A DNA stretch of 12,384 nucleotides. It comes from an uncultured Candidatus Saccharibacteria bacterium (GTDB lineage Bacteria > Patescibacteriota > Saccharimonadia > Saccharimonadales > Saccharimonadaceae). The stretch lies in the NCBI GenBank assembly GCA_938036625.1, contig CALHQH010000042.1:1-12384 (forward strand), read 5' to 3'. The notes under the pieces were generated by a model, which was not told the origin of the DNA, did not search any database, and saw nothing but the letters and a program-made list of their open reading frames with translations. Positions within the stretch are counted from its first letter, which is position 1. Each line of letters opens with the position of its first letter. Position numbers and translations under genes: made by a program. Below, piece after piece: positions 5,433 through 12,359 of this stretch.

Positions 5433-7595
5433 TTATTGGATAAGGGTTAAAAATTGTTCTTCGGTGAGGATCATTGTACCATACTTCTCCGCCTTGGCTC
5501 GCTTGCTCGCACCAACCTTGCCACCAGCAACGAGGTAGGTGGTATCCTTGCTGACGCTACTCTGGAAGGTACCACCCAGAGCACGGATTTTTTCAGCTGC
5601 TTGGTCGCGGCTCATTGCTTGCAATGTGCCAGTGATGACGAATTTTTGACCAGCGAGCTGCTGTGACGATTGCACGAGCCGTGGCACGACACCACATTGG
5701 GCAAATTTATCCAGCAAGGCAATGTTATCTGCATCGCTGAACCACGCGACAATCGATTCAGCCACTACCACGCCGATGCCATCAATCTCCTGCAGCTGGT
5801 CGAGCGTGGCAGAGCGCAGAAAGCCGAGCAATGGCTTGTCATTTGCAAGTGTATTGACGGGTGCTTGCGGTTCATCAAGAGATATATTTTTTTCTGAATT
5901 ATTATGATTATTATTCACACTACCCTGCTGAGGCACGTCGTGTTTTGAATTATCTGCAAAATGTTTCACGATATCGATTGCCGTCTGCGCACCCACATGG
6001 CGAATGCCCAAGCCGTAGAGGAAACGCTCAAGTGCTGGACGCTTTGCAGCAGCAATGGCATCGATAAGCTTCTGCGCCGAGACCTCGGCAAAGCGATCGA
6101 GCTGGAGAAGATCCTCCTTCCTCAGTGTATAAATATCGGCGAGATCGTGCACCAAGCCAGCCTCGACCAGGGCAGCGACATTCTTCTCGCCAAGTGTGTC
6201 GATATCCAGTGCTCCTTTGGATGCAAAGTGCGTGAGGGCGCGCGTGAGAATGAGCGAGCTACTGGCACCACGCACTCGGTACACTGCCTCGCCAGCAGGC
6301 CGCTCGAACTGCAGCTCGGGATATTGGCGTTGAAGCTCAGCTGGGTAATCAATCGGCTCGGTATTAGCTGGGCGCAGCTCTGGCAGCACTCGCTCGACCT
6401 GCGGGATGATATCCCCCGCCTTGAAGATGACCACTGTGTCGCCACGCCGCACATCGAGCCGGGCAATCTCGTCGGCATTGTGCAGGCTGGCGTGCTGCAC
6501 CGTCGTGCCAGCCACGACGACTGGGTCGAACACCGCCACTGGTGTGGCAGCACCTGTCCGGCCAATGCTAATGACGATATCGCGCACGATGGTAGTGGCT
6601 TGCTCGGCTGCATATTTATAGGCCACTGCACCACGCGGGTTCTTACCCACCATACCCAGGCGGTCGTAGAGAGCGCGATTGTTGATCTTGATTACGAGGC
6701 CATCCGTATTGAACGGCAAATCATGGCGCTGCTCACCCCACTGCTGGACGAAATTCATTACCTCGGCTAGGTTGGTAAAGACAGCCGCTTGCTGGTTACG
6801 TGTGATACCTAGTGCTGTCAAGGCGTCATAAGTGTAGCTATTGGTCGGCACCTCAGCCGCATCATCACGGATGACATCGTAACCCCGAAAATGGAGTGGG
6901 CGCTGCGCCACGAGTGCTGGGTCAAGCTGGCGGATAGTGCCAGCCGCGAGGTTACGCGGGTTGGCGAAGGCTGGCTGGCCAGCAGCTTGCTGTCGCCTAT
7001 TAAGTGCCGCAAAGTCGCGCTTGAGCATGACGATTTCCCCACGGATCTCTGTCCTGCCCTGCAGTAAGTGCTCAAAGCCAGGTGCTTCACGCAAACGTAG
7101 CGGCACATTGCGAATCGTCCGCACATTATTCGTTACATCTTCGCCAACGTAGCTGTCGCCCCGTGTGACGGCCTGCACGAGCACGCCATCGTTATAGATA
7201 AGCGCGCAGGCCAAGCCATCCATCTTGATATCGGCAAAAAACTCGTGCTTGTGACCCGGTAAGAGCTTATCCATGCGCTGCACCCACGCCTCGACCTCTG
7301 CCGTGTCGAAGACATCATTGAGGCTAACCATCCGCCGGCGGTGCTGCACTTTGGCAAAGCCACCTTTGAGGACGTTGCCAACCCGCTGGGTGGGCGAATC
7401 GGGCGTGATGAGTGCAGGGTGCGCCGCCTCGAGCTGCTTGAGCTCGGCAAAGAGGCTGTCGTACACCGCGTCGCTCACGCTGGGCGCATCAAGCACATGG
7501 TATTCGTAGCTATAGCGATTGAGCAGCTGGCGCAACTCGGCACTGCGCTGAGCTGGCGATGAGGTGGGTGATGCTGTGTGTTTGTCTTGTGTCAT
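5433..7595 (-). CDS. ligA: NAD-dependent DNA ligase, zinc finger without cysteines
   Basis: 720 residues; seals nicks in DNA using NAD+, in replication and repair. Order: domain Ia (about 17-75, NAD-binding, with YEYHVLD); adenylation domain with the active-site Lys124 in IKMDG, ANPRNLAAGTIRQLDP (211-226), NTDGLVIKIN (296-305) and AYKYAAEQATT (325-335); OB fold with GDTVVIFKAGDIIPQV (385-400); a degenerate zinc-finger segment (about 416-445); helix-hairpin-helix repeats (470-545 and 590-620); and a C-terminal BRCT domain (647-720, GQKFVITGTLQAMSRD). The finger segment contains no cysteine at all, where most LigA have four. An Asn/polar insert of about 40 residues (548-588) splits the HhH region. 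The length is above the usual 670, because of this insert. AAGGA lies six bases before the ATG. The downstream membrane gene is co-transcribed. Confidence 0.96.
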   Translation of the reverse strand: MTQDKHTASPTSSPAQRSAELRQLLNRYSYEYHVLDAPSVSDAVYDSLFAELKQLEAAHPALITPDSPTQRVGNVLKGGFAKVQHRRRMVSLNDVFDTAEVEAWVQRMDKLLPGHKHEFFADIKMDGLACALIYNDGVLVQAVTRGDSYVGEDVTNNVRTIRNVPLRLREAPGFEHLLQGRTEIRGEIVMLKRDFAALNRRQQAAGQPAFANPRNLAAGTIRQLDPALVAQRPLHFRGYDVIRDDAAEVPTNSYTYDALTALGITRNQQAAVFTNLAEVMNFVQQWGEQRHDLPFNTDGLVIKINNRALYDRLGMVGKNPRGAVAYKYAAEQATTIVRDIVISIGRTGAATPVAVFDPVVVAGTTVQHASLHNADEIARLDVRRGDTVVIFKAGDIIPQVERVLPELRPANTEPIDYPAELQRQYPELQFERPAGEAVYRVRGASSSLILTRALTHFASKGALDIDTLGEKNVAALVEAGLVHDLADIYTLRKEDLLQLDRFAEVSAQKLIDAIAAAKRPALERFLYGLGIRHVGAQTAIDIVKHFADNSKHDVPQQGSVNNNHNNSEKNISLDEPQAPVNTLANDKPLLGFLRSATLDQLQEIDGIGVVVAESIVAWFSDADNIALLDKFAQCGVVPRLVQSSQQLAGQKFVITGTLQAMSRDQAAEKIRALGGTFQSSVSKDTTYLVAGGKVGASKRAKAEKYGTMILTEEQFLTLIQ

Positions 7596-7615
7596 AGTGG
7601 TTCCTTACTGCCTTT

Positions 7616-7621
7616 AGTATA
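7616..7621 (-). promoter_or_regulatory. -10 box proximal to ligA
   Basis: TATACT on the minus strand predicts a transcript start near 7609 and a leader of about 14 bases holding the AAGGA (7606-7602). No clear -35 box is seen. Read-through from the region at 7640-7972 would give ligA a second, structured leader. Confidence 0.5.
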
Positions 7622-7639
7622 GCGGAATTTGGCGGTGGG

Positions 7640-7972
7640 CGCAGCTTTTTTAAACAGGTTCGTGTAAAGCTAGGCTTCTTGGGCGCTTAATTTATAACGG
7701 TATAGGTGTTGCCGTTTGAATACCAACGTTATCGCTTTGCCCCCGTTAGCTCCACCTCCCCATCACTTCATCTGATGGAGTGTGAAAACTCGTTGTAATA
7801 ACGAGTTTTCAGCCCAGCGCAAGAGGTCGATACTTGGGAAGTATCGACCCTTATAGCGTTCCTGAGGAGGGAGTGTGGGGAGGGTGAGCGTGAGAAATTA
7901 GGCGGGTTTGACGTCATCTCCTCTAGCAAGATAAGTAGGCATCTACCCTACCATTGAACTCGAGAGTGCCTA
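7640..7972 (-). ncRNA. candidate structured RNA or structured ligA leader
   Basis: No gene is seen in this stretch of the 524-bp gap. Pairings read on the minus strand: AGTAGGCA/TGCCTACT at the predicted 5' end (7974-7967 with 7941-7934); a perfect 11-bp hairpin with a three-base loop (7825-7849); a perfect 11-bp hairpin with loop ATTAC (7784-7810); a two-part stem ATAAC-GGTAT with ATACC-GTTAT (7694-7732); and GCTGGGCT with AGCCTAGC (7818-7811 with 7676-7669), 8 bp with one G-U that works only on this strand. CTCCACCTCCCC (about 7750) can also meet GGGGAGGGTGAG (about 7877) with two mismatches. I searched by eye for tmRNA, RNase P, SRP and 6S signatures and found none. The end is uncertain: the hairpin at 7784-7810 could stop it near 7784, giving about 190 nt. 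One stem (CACTTCAT/ATGGAGTG) pairs better on plus, so strand is not settled. Confidence 0.4.
7784..7810. terminator. perfect 11-bp hairpin, terminator-like in both directions
   Basis: GAAAACTCGTT / AACGAGTTTTC around a five-base loop. The A4 and T4 flanks are like those of the tRNA-Leu terminator at 11109-11140, so it may end the candidate RNA starting near 7972. It could equally be an internal stem of a longer RNA. Confidence 0.4.
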
Positions 7973-7978
7973 CTAGTA

Positions 7979-7984
7979 AGTATA
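7979..7984 (-). promoter_or_regulatory. -10 box of the candidate RNA
   Basis: TATACT on minus predicts a start at about 7972, which coincides with the first base pairs of the 5' hairpin. No -35 consensus is visible, as at the other promoters of this window. Confidence 0.4.
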
Positions 7985-8014
7985 AGACAAAGAACCTCAG
8001 CTTTTTGCTATCAC

Positions 8015-8031
8015 AAAAGCCACTACGCGGC
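8015..8031 (-). terminator. weak terminator after the 8120-9370 gene
   Basis: GCCGC-GTA-GTGGC followed by four T on the minus strand; five pairs, one of them G-U. It lies 89 bases after the stop codon. A longer, looser CTCAAAA/TTTTGAG pairing lies nearer the stop (about 8072-8108). Confidence 0.35.
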
Positions 8032-8119
8032 CAAGCAAAGCTCTCTCTGTCATCAAATACCCATATTGCTCACTCAAAAAACCAAACCTCGAGCGATGCT
8101 ATTTTGAGAGCTGCGCGTC

Positions 8120-9370
8120 CTACGCTGGCGCGGCCGTATCATCAACGATCTTGCGATAGAGGAGGTAGATATACGCCGCGCACCATACCACCGTCACCGA
8201 GCTGATGAAGCCCGCGAGGACGGGCATTGTCGGCACAGAGGCGTACCATTGCCAGAGGTGCTTGAGCCAGGCATCAAGGAGAATAGCGGGGATCATCACC
8301 ACGCACCACAGCGCTGCCACACTGCCAAACAGCCACAGCAGCCGGTACAAAACCCGCAACCGCCGCCCTACCACTAAGTCACCTGCTGCTGCCAGCGCCC
8401 GCATAGGGTACATACCAGGCAGTGTCACCACCACAAGCGCAATGAAGGTACTCGTGCCCCAATAAAGCGTCAGCACTGCCACAGTAGCTAGCAATACATA
8501 GAAGAGCATCGAGCCAAATCCTTCGCTAATCACCCCATTGCTCGACAGGCCAATATACACCAGCGCCATTGCCCCCAGCGGAATAAGCTGCACGAGGAAG
8601 ACGAGGACGACCATCAGCGTAGCCACCAGCGGCGCACAGGCATTATACAACCCATCGCGCAGGCGTGGCGCTCGCCCTGCCTTGTACTCGCGCAGCAGCC
8701 ACACTGTGGTGAGCCACACTAGCAAAAAGCCCAGCACGACATAGAGCTGCTGGTCGGCACTGAGGTTGCCGCTGCCCGTACCAAAGGCCGTCACCATGAG
8801 GAGCCCTGCCTCTCCTAGCTTGCCCCAGGCACCAGTGAGAATATCCTTGCCCGACTCTGCCAGCATACTTTGCAGGCGGTCGTACATCGCTTGGTTGGTA
8901 ATCGCCCCCAGCGCCAAGAGCAGCACGGCATAAAACACCGCCAAGAGGCACAACGTCCGCCAGTGCGCCCGCACCATCCGCATCACTTGCGCAGTGAAAG
9001 CGATATAGCCTGGCAATTGCAGCGACCGCGCATAGTCGCGCCGGCGGGTGCGATGGAAGCTCCGATGTGGCCGCCGCTGTTGTAAATTATGCAACCATTG
9101 GCGGCTACTCGCCACTACCCTACCACCGCGAGCTCGCCAGGTCCGCCAATGGAGGTTGGCGCGCCAGCTGGGTCGCGTCGATGGAGCGTCATCCGCATGC
9201 GGCGAGCGAGCCTTTGCAGGAGCAGCACCACGAGAAGATGGTGTTGCCTTTTTTGCAACGCTATGATGTTTTACCTCTGTTTTTGAGCGATGCTTGCTTG
9301 CGTGCGCCGTCGGAGCGGTGCGTGAGGCTGAGCGGCGAGTTGACTTCGTTGTTTTTTTTACCACAGGCAC
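8120..9370 (-). CDS. multi-pass membrane protein with long basic N-terminal tail
   Basis: About 416 residues. The first 115 are a low-complexity, strongly basic tail rich in K, R, H, S and A (MPVVKKTTKSTRRSASRTAP onward), with no signal peptide, likely disordered in the cytoplasm and able to touch nucleic acid or lipid headgroups. Six or so hydrophobic segments follow: about 138-158, 208-226, 245-275, 287-318, 342-365 and 384-406. Between segments 1 and 2 is an amphipathic stretch (160-205) ending in a Gly-rich AFGTGSGN. I do not recognise a family. The start is a GTG: the one at 9370 is four bases after the htpX TAG but only two bases from AGGG, whereas the GTG at 9364 has AGGG eight bases upstream and is the better choice. 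It is coupled to htpX, so it may be an HtpX-associated envelope protein. Confidence 0.8.
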   Translation of the reverse strand: MPVVKKTTKSTRRSASRTAPTAHASKHRSKTEVKHHSVAKKATPSSRGAAPAKARSPHADDAPSTRPSWRANLHWRTWRARGGRVVASSRQWLHNLQQRRPHRSFHRTRRRDYARSLQLPGYIAFTAQVMRMVRAHWRTLCLLAVFYAVLLLALGAITNQAMYDRLQSMLAESGKDILTGAWGKLGEAGLLMVTAFGTGSGNLSADQQLYVVLGFLLVWLTTVWLLREYKAGRAPRLRDGLYNACAPLVATLMVVLVFLVQLIPLGAMALVYIGLSSNGVISEGFGSMLFYVLLATVAVLTLYWGTSTFIALVVVTLPGMYPMRALAAAGDLVVGRRLRVLYRLLWLFGSVAALWCVVMIPAILLDAWLKHLWQWYASVPTMPVLAGFISSVTVVWCAAYIYLLYRKIVDDTAAPA

Positions 9371-9374
9371 GGCC

Positions 9375-10268
9375 CTACCATTTGTTCATATCTTCGTTGA
9401 GGCGCTTGATGCGGTCTTCGAGCGGCGGGTGGGTGCTAAACAACCGGCTAAAGAACCCCGGCTTGAGCGGATTAACCATAAACATATTAGCGCTCGAGCT
9501 CACCTGCTTCTCCATCGGGCGAGTGTACATTTGCAGCTTGCCCAGTGCGCTCGCCAGGCCAGCTGGGTCGCGCGTGGTGAGCGCACCAGTGGCATCGGCC
9601 AGGTACTCACGCTGGCGACTCACTGCCATTTGCATAATGGCCGCTACGATGGGTGCAAGGATGATGGCGACGATACCAAGCACCAGTAGCACCGGATTAG
9701 TCTCGCGGTCATCATTGTCGCGGAACCACAGCATGCGCAGCGCAATGTCCGACACGAGGCCGATCGCACTCACCAAGCCAAAGGTAATCATACTCACCCG
9801 AATATCGTAATTCTGGACATGCCCCATCTCGTGCGCCAGCACAGCGGTCAGCTCGCGGTCATCCATAATCTCCAGCAGACCCGTCGTCACGCCCACAATG
9901 GCATGCTTGGGGTCGCGGCCGGTGGCAAAGGCGTTGGGCGCTGGGTCGTCGATAATATACACCTGCGGCATCGGTAGCCCCACGGTGATAGCAAGATTCT
10001 CAACGATGCGCCACAAACGGGGGTTGTCCGCCTTGCCAATCTCCACCGCGCCAGTCATACTCATGGCAAGCTTAGAAGCGATGAAGTACTGCACCAATGC
10101 ATAGATCAGCGCCCCAATGAACGTCCCCCAAAAGATCGTGAGGTTGCCCTGCATGCCGCGGCTATTCATAATCAACTGCGCCGCCAGGCCAATCACCGCC
10201 ACCATCGCGACGAAGACGATCATCAAAATAACTGTATTACGTTTGTTGTGTGCAATTGCTCTGTACAT
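9375..10268 (-). CDS. htpX: HtpX-like membrane zinc metalloprotease
   Basis: 297 residues, M48B family. It cuts misfolded or damaged inner-membrane proteins, with the active site facing the cytoplasm. The zinc motif HEMGH is at 146-150 (His146, Glu147, His150) and the third ligand is Glu221 in REYLADATGAL. STHPP at 278-282 is the conserved C-terminal word. Hydrophobic segments at about 13-33, 44-66, 157-178 and 192-214 give the usual four-helix layout. Full length compared with E. coli HtpX (293). The ATG at 10268 is preceded by TACAAT with exactly six bases between, and by TG one base before the box (extended -10), so it is probably leaderless and separate from lemA. The downstream gene begins four bases after its stop, so these two are one operon. 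Confidence 0.95.
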   Translation of the reverse strand: MYRAIAHNKRNTVILMIVFVAMVAVIGLAAQLIMNSRGMQGNLTIFWGTFIGALIYALVQYFIASKLAMSMTGAVEIGKADNPRLWRIVENLAITVGLPMPQVYIIDDPAPNAFATGRDPKHAIVGVTTGLLEIMDDRELTAVLAHEMGHVQNYDIRVSMITFGLVSAIGLVSDIALRMLWFRDNDDRETNPVLLVLGIVAIILAPIVAAIMQMAVSRQREYLADATGALTTRDPAGLASALGKLQMYTRPMEKQVSSSANMFMVNPLKPGFFSRLFSTHPPLEDRIKRLNEDMNKW

Positions 10269-10274
10269 AGATAT

Positions 10275-10283
10275 ATTGTAGCA
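10275..10283 (-). promoter_or_regulatory. extended -10 promoter of htpX
   Basis: TGCTACAAT, then six bases, then the ATG at 10268. The start of transcription should coincide with the start codon, and no Shine-Dalgarno fits. Confidence 0.6.
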
Positions 10284-10346
10284 GATAATGGTGGTTTTGC
10301 GAGGTGGAGCTAATGCTAAACAGTGGCGCTGCGGAATTCAAGCCAC

Positions 10347-10376
10347 AAAAAAACCGCCCTTCATCGAGAGCGGTTT
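10347..10376 (-). terminator. rho-independent terminator of lemA
   Basis: On the minus strand AAACCGCTCT and AGGGCGGTTT pair over ten bases (one G-U) around a six-base loop, followed by a run of T that reaches seven. It lies 21 bases after the lemA stop, so htpX needs its own promoter. Confidence 0.85.
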
Positions 10377-10396
10377 CGCTATACTGCGCGTGATGC

Positions 10397-10966
10397 CTAG
10401 AACTGCACCTGCACTGGGTTCTCGACGCTAGCGCGGTCTTCGACCTCGAAGAACTCGCGAGCTTTGAAGCCCAGCATGCCAGCCACAATGTTAGCCGGGA
10501 ACATGGCGATGCGGGTGTTGAGGTCGCGCACACCACCGTTGTAGAAGCGGCGCGCAGCCTGGATCTTGTCCTCTGTGTCCACCAGCTCTTGCTGCAGCTG
10601 GATGAAGTTTTGGTTGGCCTTGAGCTCTGGGTAAGCCTCTGCTACAGCAAACAAACTCTTCAGAGCGCCCTCGATCATATTCTCTGCCGCAGCTGTCTCT
10701 TGCACACCTTGGGCATTCATGATAGCGCTGCGAGCCTCTGCCACGTTCTCAAAGACTTCCTTCTCGTGCGATGCATAGCCCTTTACCGTACCGACTAAGT
10801 TCGGGATGAGGTCTGTTCGGCGCTTGAGCTGAACGGTGATGTCGCTCCAAGCTTCGTCCACGCGGATCTTCAGCTTGACCAAGCTGTTGTACGTTGCCCA
10901 CATGAAGATGCCAAACAGAACGAGCAGGCCAATCACGCCGAGCAAAACGATTAATGCTATTGTCAT
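10397..10966 (-). CDS. lemA: LemA family protein
   Basis: 189 residues. A single N-terminal membrane anchor (about 3-24, IALIVLLGVIGLLVLFGIFM) followed by the helical LemA core: YNSLVKLKIRVDEAWSDI, KRRTDLIPNLV, a central HEKEVF..VAEARSA region and the C-terminal RRFYNGGVRDLNTRIAMFP plus KAREFFEVED. Full family length with all conserved blocks. LemA proteins are anchored and are commonly found beside HtpX-type proteases; their molecular role is not settled. The ATG at 10966 has AAGGAG ten bases upstream, and a TGCTATAAT promoter lies some 30 bases before it, so it has a normal leader. A strong terminator follows, which separates it from htpX, its usual neighbour. Confidence 0.95.
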   Translation of the reverse strand: MTIALIVLLGVIGLLVLFGIFMWATYNSLVKLKIRVDEAWSDITVQLKRRTDLIPNLVGTVKGYASHEKEVFENVAEARSAIMNAQGVQETAAAENMIEGALKSLFAVAEAYPELKANQNFIQLQQELVDTEDKIQAARRFYNGGVRDLNTRIAMFPANIVAGMLGFKAREFFEVEDRASVENPVQVQF

Positions 10967-10997
10967 AGTGTCGTTTCTCCTTTTTGGTTATAGCTTT

Positions 10998-11006
10998 ATT
11001 ATAGCA
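10998..11006 (-). promoter_or_regulatory. extended -10 promoter of lemA
   Basis: TGCTATAAT on the minus strand gives a transcript start near 10991 and a leader of about 25 bases with AAGGAG. The -35 region shows no consensus, which fits an extended -10 promoter. Confidence 0.6.
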
Positions 11007-11108
11007 AATTGTGTGACTTTCGCCAGCGGTTGGGGTAATTCTACAATAAATCTTGGGCTCGGAGCGAGCACGAATGCCGCCATACTCTGCCCTTCTGGCT
11101 GTATATAC

Positions 11109-11140
11109 GAGAAAAACCACTCTCCCTGAGTGGTTTTCTC
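11109..11140. terminator. tRNA-Leu terminator (bidirectional form)
   Basis: ACCACTC / GAGTGGT with a five-base loop and continuing AAAA/TTTT flanks. On the minus strand the hairpin is followed by five T, 15 bases after the tRNA 3' end. Confidence 0.75.
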
Positions 11141-11154
11141 TGTTATATCACGCC

Positions 11155-11240
11155 TGGTGCGCAAGGCGGGAATCGAACCCGCACGGCTTTTGGCCAAGGG
11201 ATTTTAAGTCCCTCGCGTCTACCAGTTCCGCCACTCGCGC
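11155..11240 (-). tRNA. tRNA-Leu (anticodon UAA), CCA encoded
   Basis: On the minus strand the cloverleaf is complete. Acceptor GCGCGAG pairs with CTTGCGC (one G-U). The D arm carries GGTAGA. The anticodon stem AGGGA/TCCCT encloses the loop CTTAAAA, giving anticodon TAA. A long variable arm (TGGCC..AAGCC region) is typical of class II tRNA-Leu. The T arm is GCGGG-TTCGATT-CCCGC. Discriminator A and CCA are encoded. 86 bases including CCA. Confidence 0.96.
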
Positions 11241-11281
11241 GTGCAATCGCACTTCTGGCATAGCAGCCATGTGCTGCTTGT

Positions 11282-11289
11282 ATTATACT
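11282..11289. promoter_or_regulatory. overlapping divergent -10 boxes for tRNA-Leu and the hydrolase
   Basis: Again the octamer ATTATACT: TATAAT on minus (11287-11282), starting about 35 bases before the tRNA-Leu 5' end, and TATACT on plus (11284-11289), six bases before the ATG at 11296. The tRNA leader contains two hairpins: AGCAGC/GCTGCT (11262-11278) and GTGC/GCAC (11241-11252), directly next to the RNase P cleavage point. Confidence 0.65.
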
Positions 11290-11295
11290 ATGTTT

Positions 11296-11883
11296 ATGAA
11301 GCAAATTGTACATATTCATGGTGGATCACCTTTTGATTCCTACGAGCGCTATCTCTCCGCGCTGCGCAATACTCCACTCAAGTATGAGAGTCTTTTTCGC
11401 AAAACAAAATGGCGCGACTGGCTCGCTGTGACAATGACAGATTTTGACGTGCTGCTGCCTACCATGCCCAACAAGCAAAACGCGCGGTATTCCGAATGGA
11501 AAATCTACTTCGAAAAGATAGTGCCGCTGCTTGGTAACGATGTACAGCTCATTGGCAGTAGCCTTGGGGCGATATTCTTAGCGAAGTATCTGCACGAAAA
11601 TCCTCTCAGTACGCCAGTTACTCGACTAATCTTAATTGCTGCTCCATATGATGATGCAACTCACGAAGACTTGGGCGATTTTATATTGCCAAGTGCAACT
11701 GGACTCGAAAAATCCGCCAAAGAAATTCACCTATTCCACAGTAAAGACGATACCGTGGTGCCTTTTACTGAGCTAGCAAAGTTTCAGTCTGACCTACCAA
11801 GCGCAAAAAGCCATATATTTGTTGACCGAGGCCATTTCCAACAGCCAACCTTCCCAGAGCTGCGCGATCTACTGATGTCATAA
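11296..11883 (+). CDS. small alpha/beta hydrolase (RBBP9/YdeN-like)
   Basis: 195 residues, single-domain alpha/beta hydrolase of unknown substrate. The oxyanion strand VHIHGG is at 5-10. The nucleophile elbow is GSSLG (87-91, Ser89) after VQLI. The acid is Asp151 or Asp152 in HSKDDTVVPF (148-157), and the base is His180 in DRGHF. This arrangement and the length match the RBBP9/YdeN-type serine hydrolases. An ATG at 11290 would add two residues (MFM), but the -10 box predicts transcription from about 11296, so the second ATG is preferred and the mRNA is leaderless. There is no signal peptide, so it is cytoplasmic. The HNH gene follows after 16 bases on the same strand. Substrate cannot be inferred: esterase, peptidase and thioesterase activities are all possible. 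Confidence 0.85.
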   Translation: MKQIVHIHGGSPFDSYERYLSALRNTPLKYESLFRKTKWRDWLAVTMTDFDVLLPTMPNKQNARYSEWKIYFEKIVPLLGNDVQLIGSSLGAIFLAKYLHENPLSTPVTRLILIAAPYDDATHEDLGDFILPSATGLEKSAKEIHLFHSKDDTVVPFTELAKFQSDLPSAKSHIFVDRGHFQQPTFPELRDLLMS

Positions 11884-11899
11884 CCTATTTTTACGAATC

Positions 11900-12352
11900 A
11901 TGAAACCATGCTCAAAATGTGGCGAATATAAGCCAAAAAGCGACTTTTTTGTGAGGAACACTGCGACAGGTACGCGCCATACGCAATGCAAGCAGTGCTA
12001 CAAAGCTCAGCGCCGCACCACCCACGCCGAGCATTATCGCAAGAACCAAGCAGCCTACCAACAGCGTGCCAAGCAACGCCGCGAGCGGCTGCGCGCCGAA
12101 TTTCGCCACAATATGCTTGCTTATTTGCGCGATAAATCGTGCGCGATCTGCGGCGAGAATGATATTCGTGTGCTGGAGTTTGACCATATCGACCCAACGT
12201 CAAAGCGCTTTGGTATCTCGCAAGCAGTCCGACTGGGATACTCGTGGCCAGACGTCGTGGTCGAAATGAAAAAATGCCGCATCCTCTGTGCTAATTGCCA
12301 CAAGCGACACACTGCACAGCAAATGGGCTGGTATAAAGCATTCCAAAAATAA
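11900..12352 (+). CDS. zinc-ribbon HNH endonuclease
   Basis: 150 residues. The N-terminus is a zinc ribbon with Cys4/Cys7 and Cys30/Cys33. A basic helical linker (38-75, many K and R) follows. The C-terminal HNH fold has CAIC (81-84), the catalytic LEFDHIDP (92-99, with Asp95-His96), CRILCANCHKRHT (126-138) with Cys130/Cys133 as the second zinc pair, Asn132 and His134/His137. The motif set is complete, so it should be an active metal-dependent nuclease. There is no clear Shine-Dalgarno; it starts 16 bases after the hydrolase stop. Such free-standing HNH proteins occur as restriction, phage or homing-type nucleases. No methylase, intron or phage gene is next to it, so its role is undetermined. 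It lies between two tRNAs and on the opposite strand from them. Confidence 0.9.
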   Translation: MKPCSKCGEYKPKSDFFVRNTATGTRHTQCKQCYKAQRRTTHAEHYRKNQAAYQQRAKQRRERLRAEFRHNMLAYLRDKSCAICGENDIRVLEFDHIDPTSKRFGISQAVRLGYSWPDVVVEMKKCRILCANCHKRHTAQQMGWYKAFQK

Positions 12353-12359
12353 TACTACG

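Noticed and set aside
5961..6770. 269-codon plus-strand open frame opposite ligA
   Set aside because: It is antisense to strongly conserved ligA domains and its composition is that of a shadow frame; no domain recognised.
7907..7918. Twelve bases (GATGACGTCAAA on minus) identical to a conserved 16S rRNA word
   Set aside because: The flanks do not match 16S rRNA on either side; it is a chance match.
7934..7974. tRNA-like D-arm words (GTTCAATGGTAG) inside the 5' hairpin region on minus
   Set aside because: No anticodon arm, T arm or 7-bp acceptor can be built around it, and the only good pairing is the 8-bp stem noted for the candidate RNA. I also could not fit tmRNA or RNase P.
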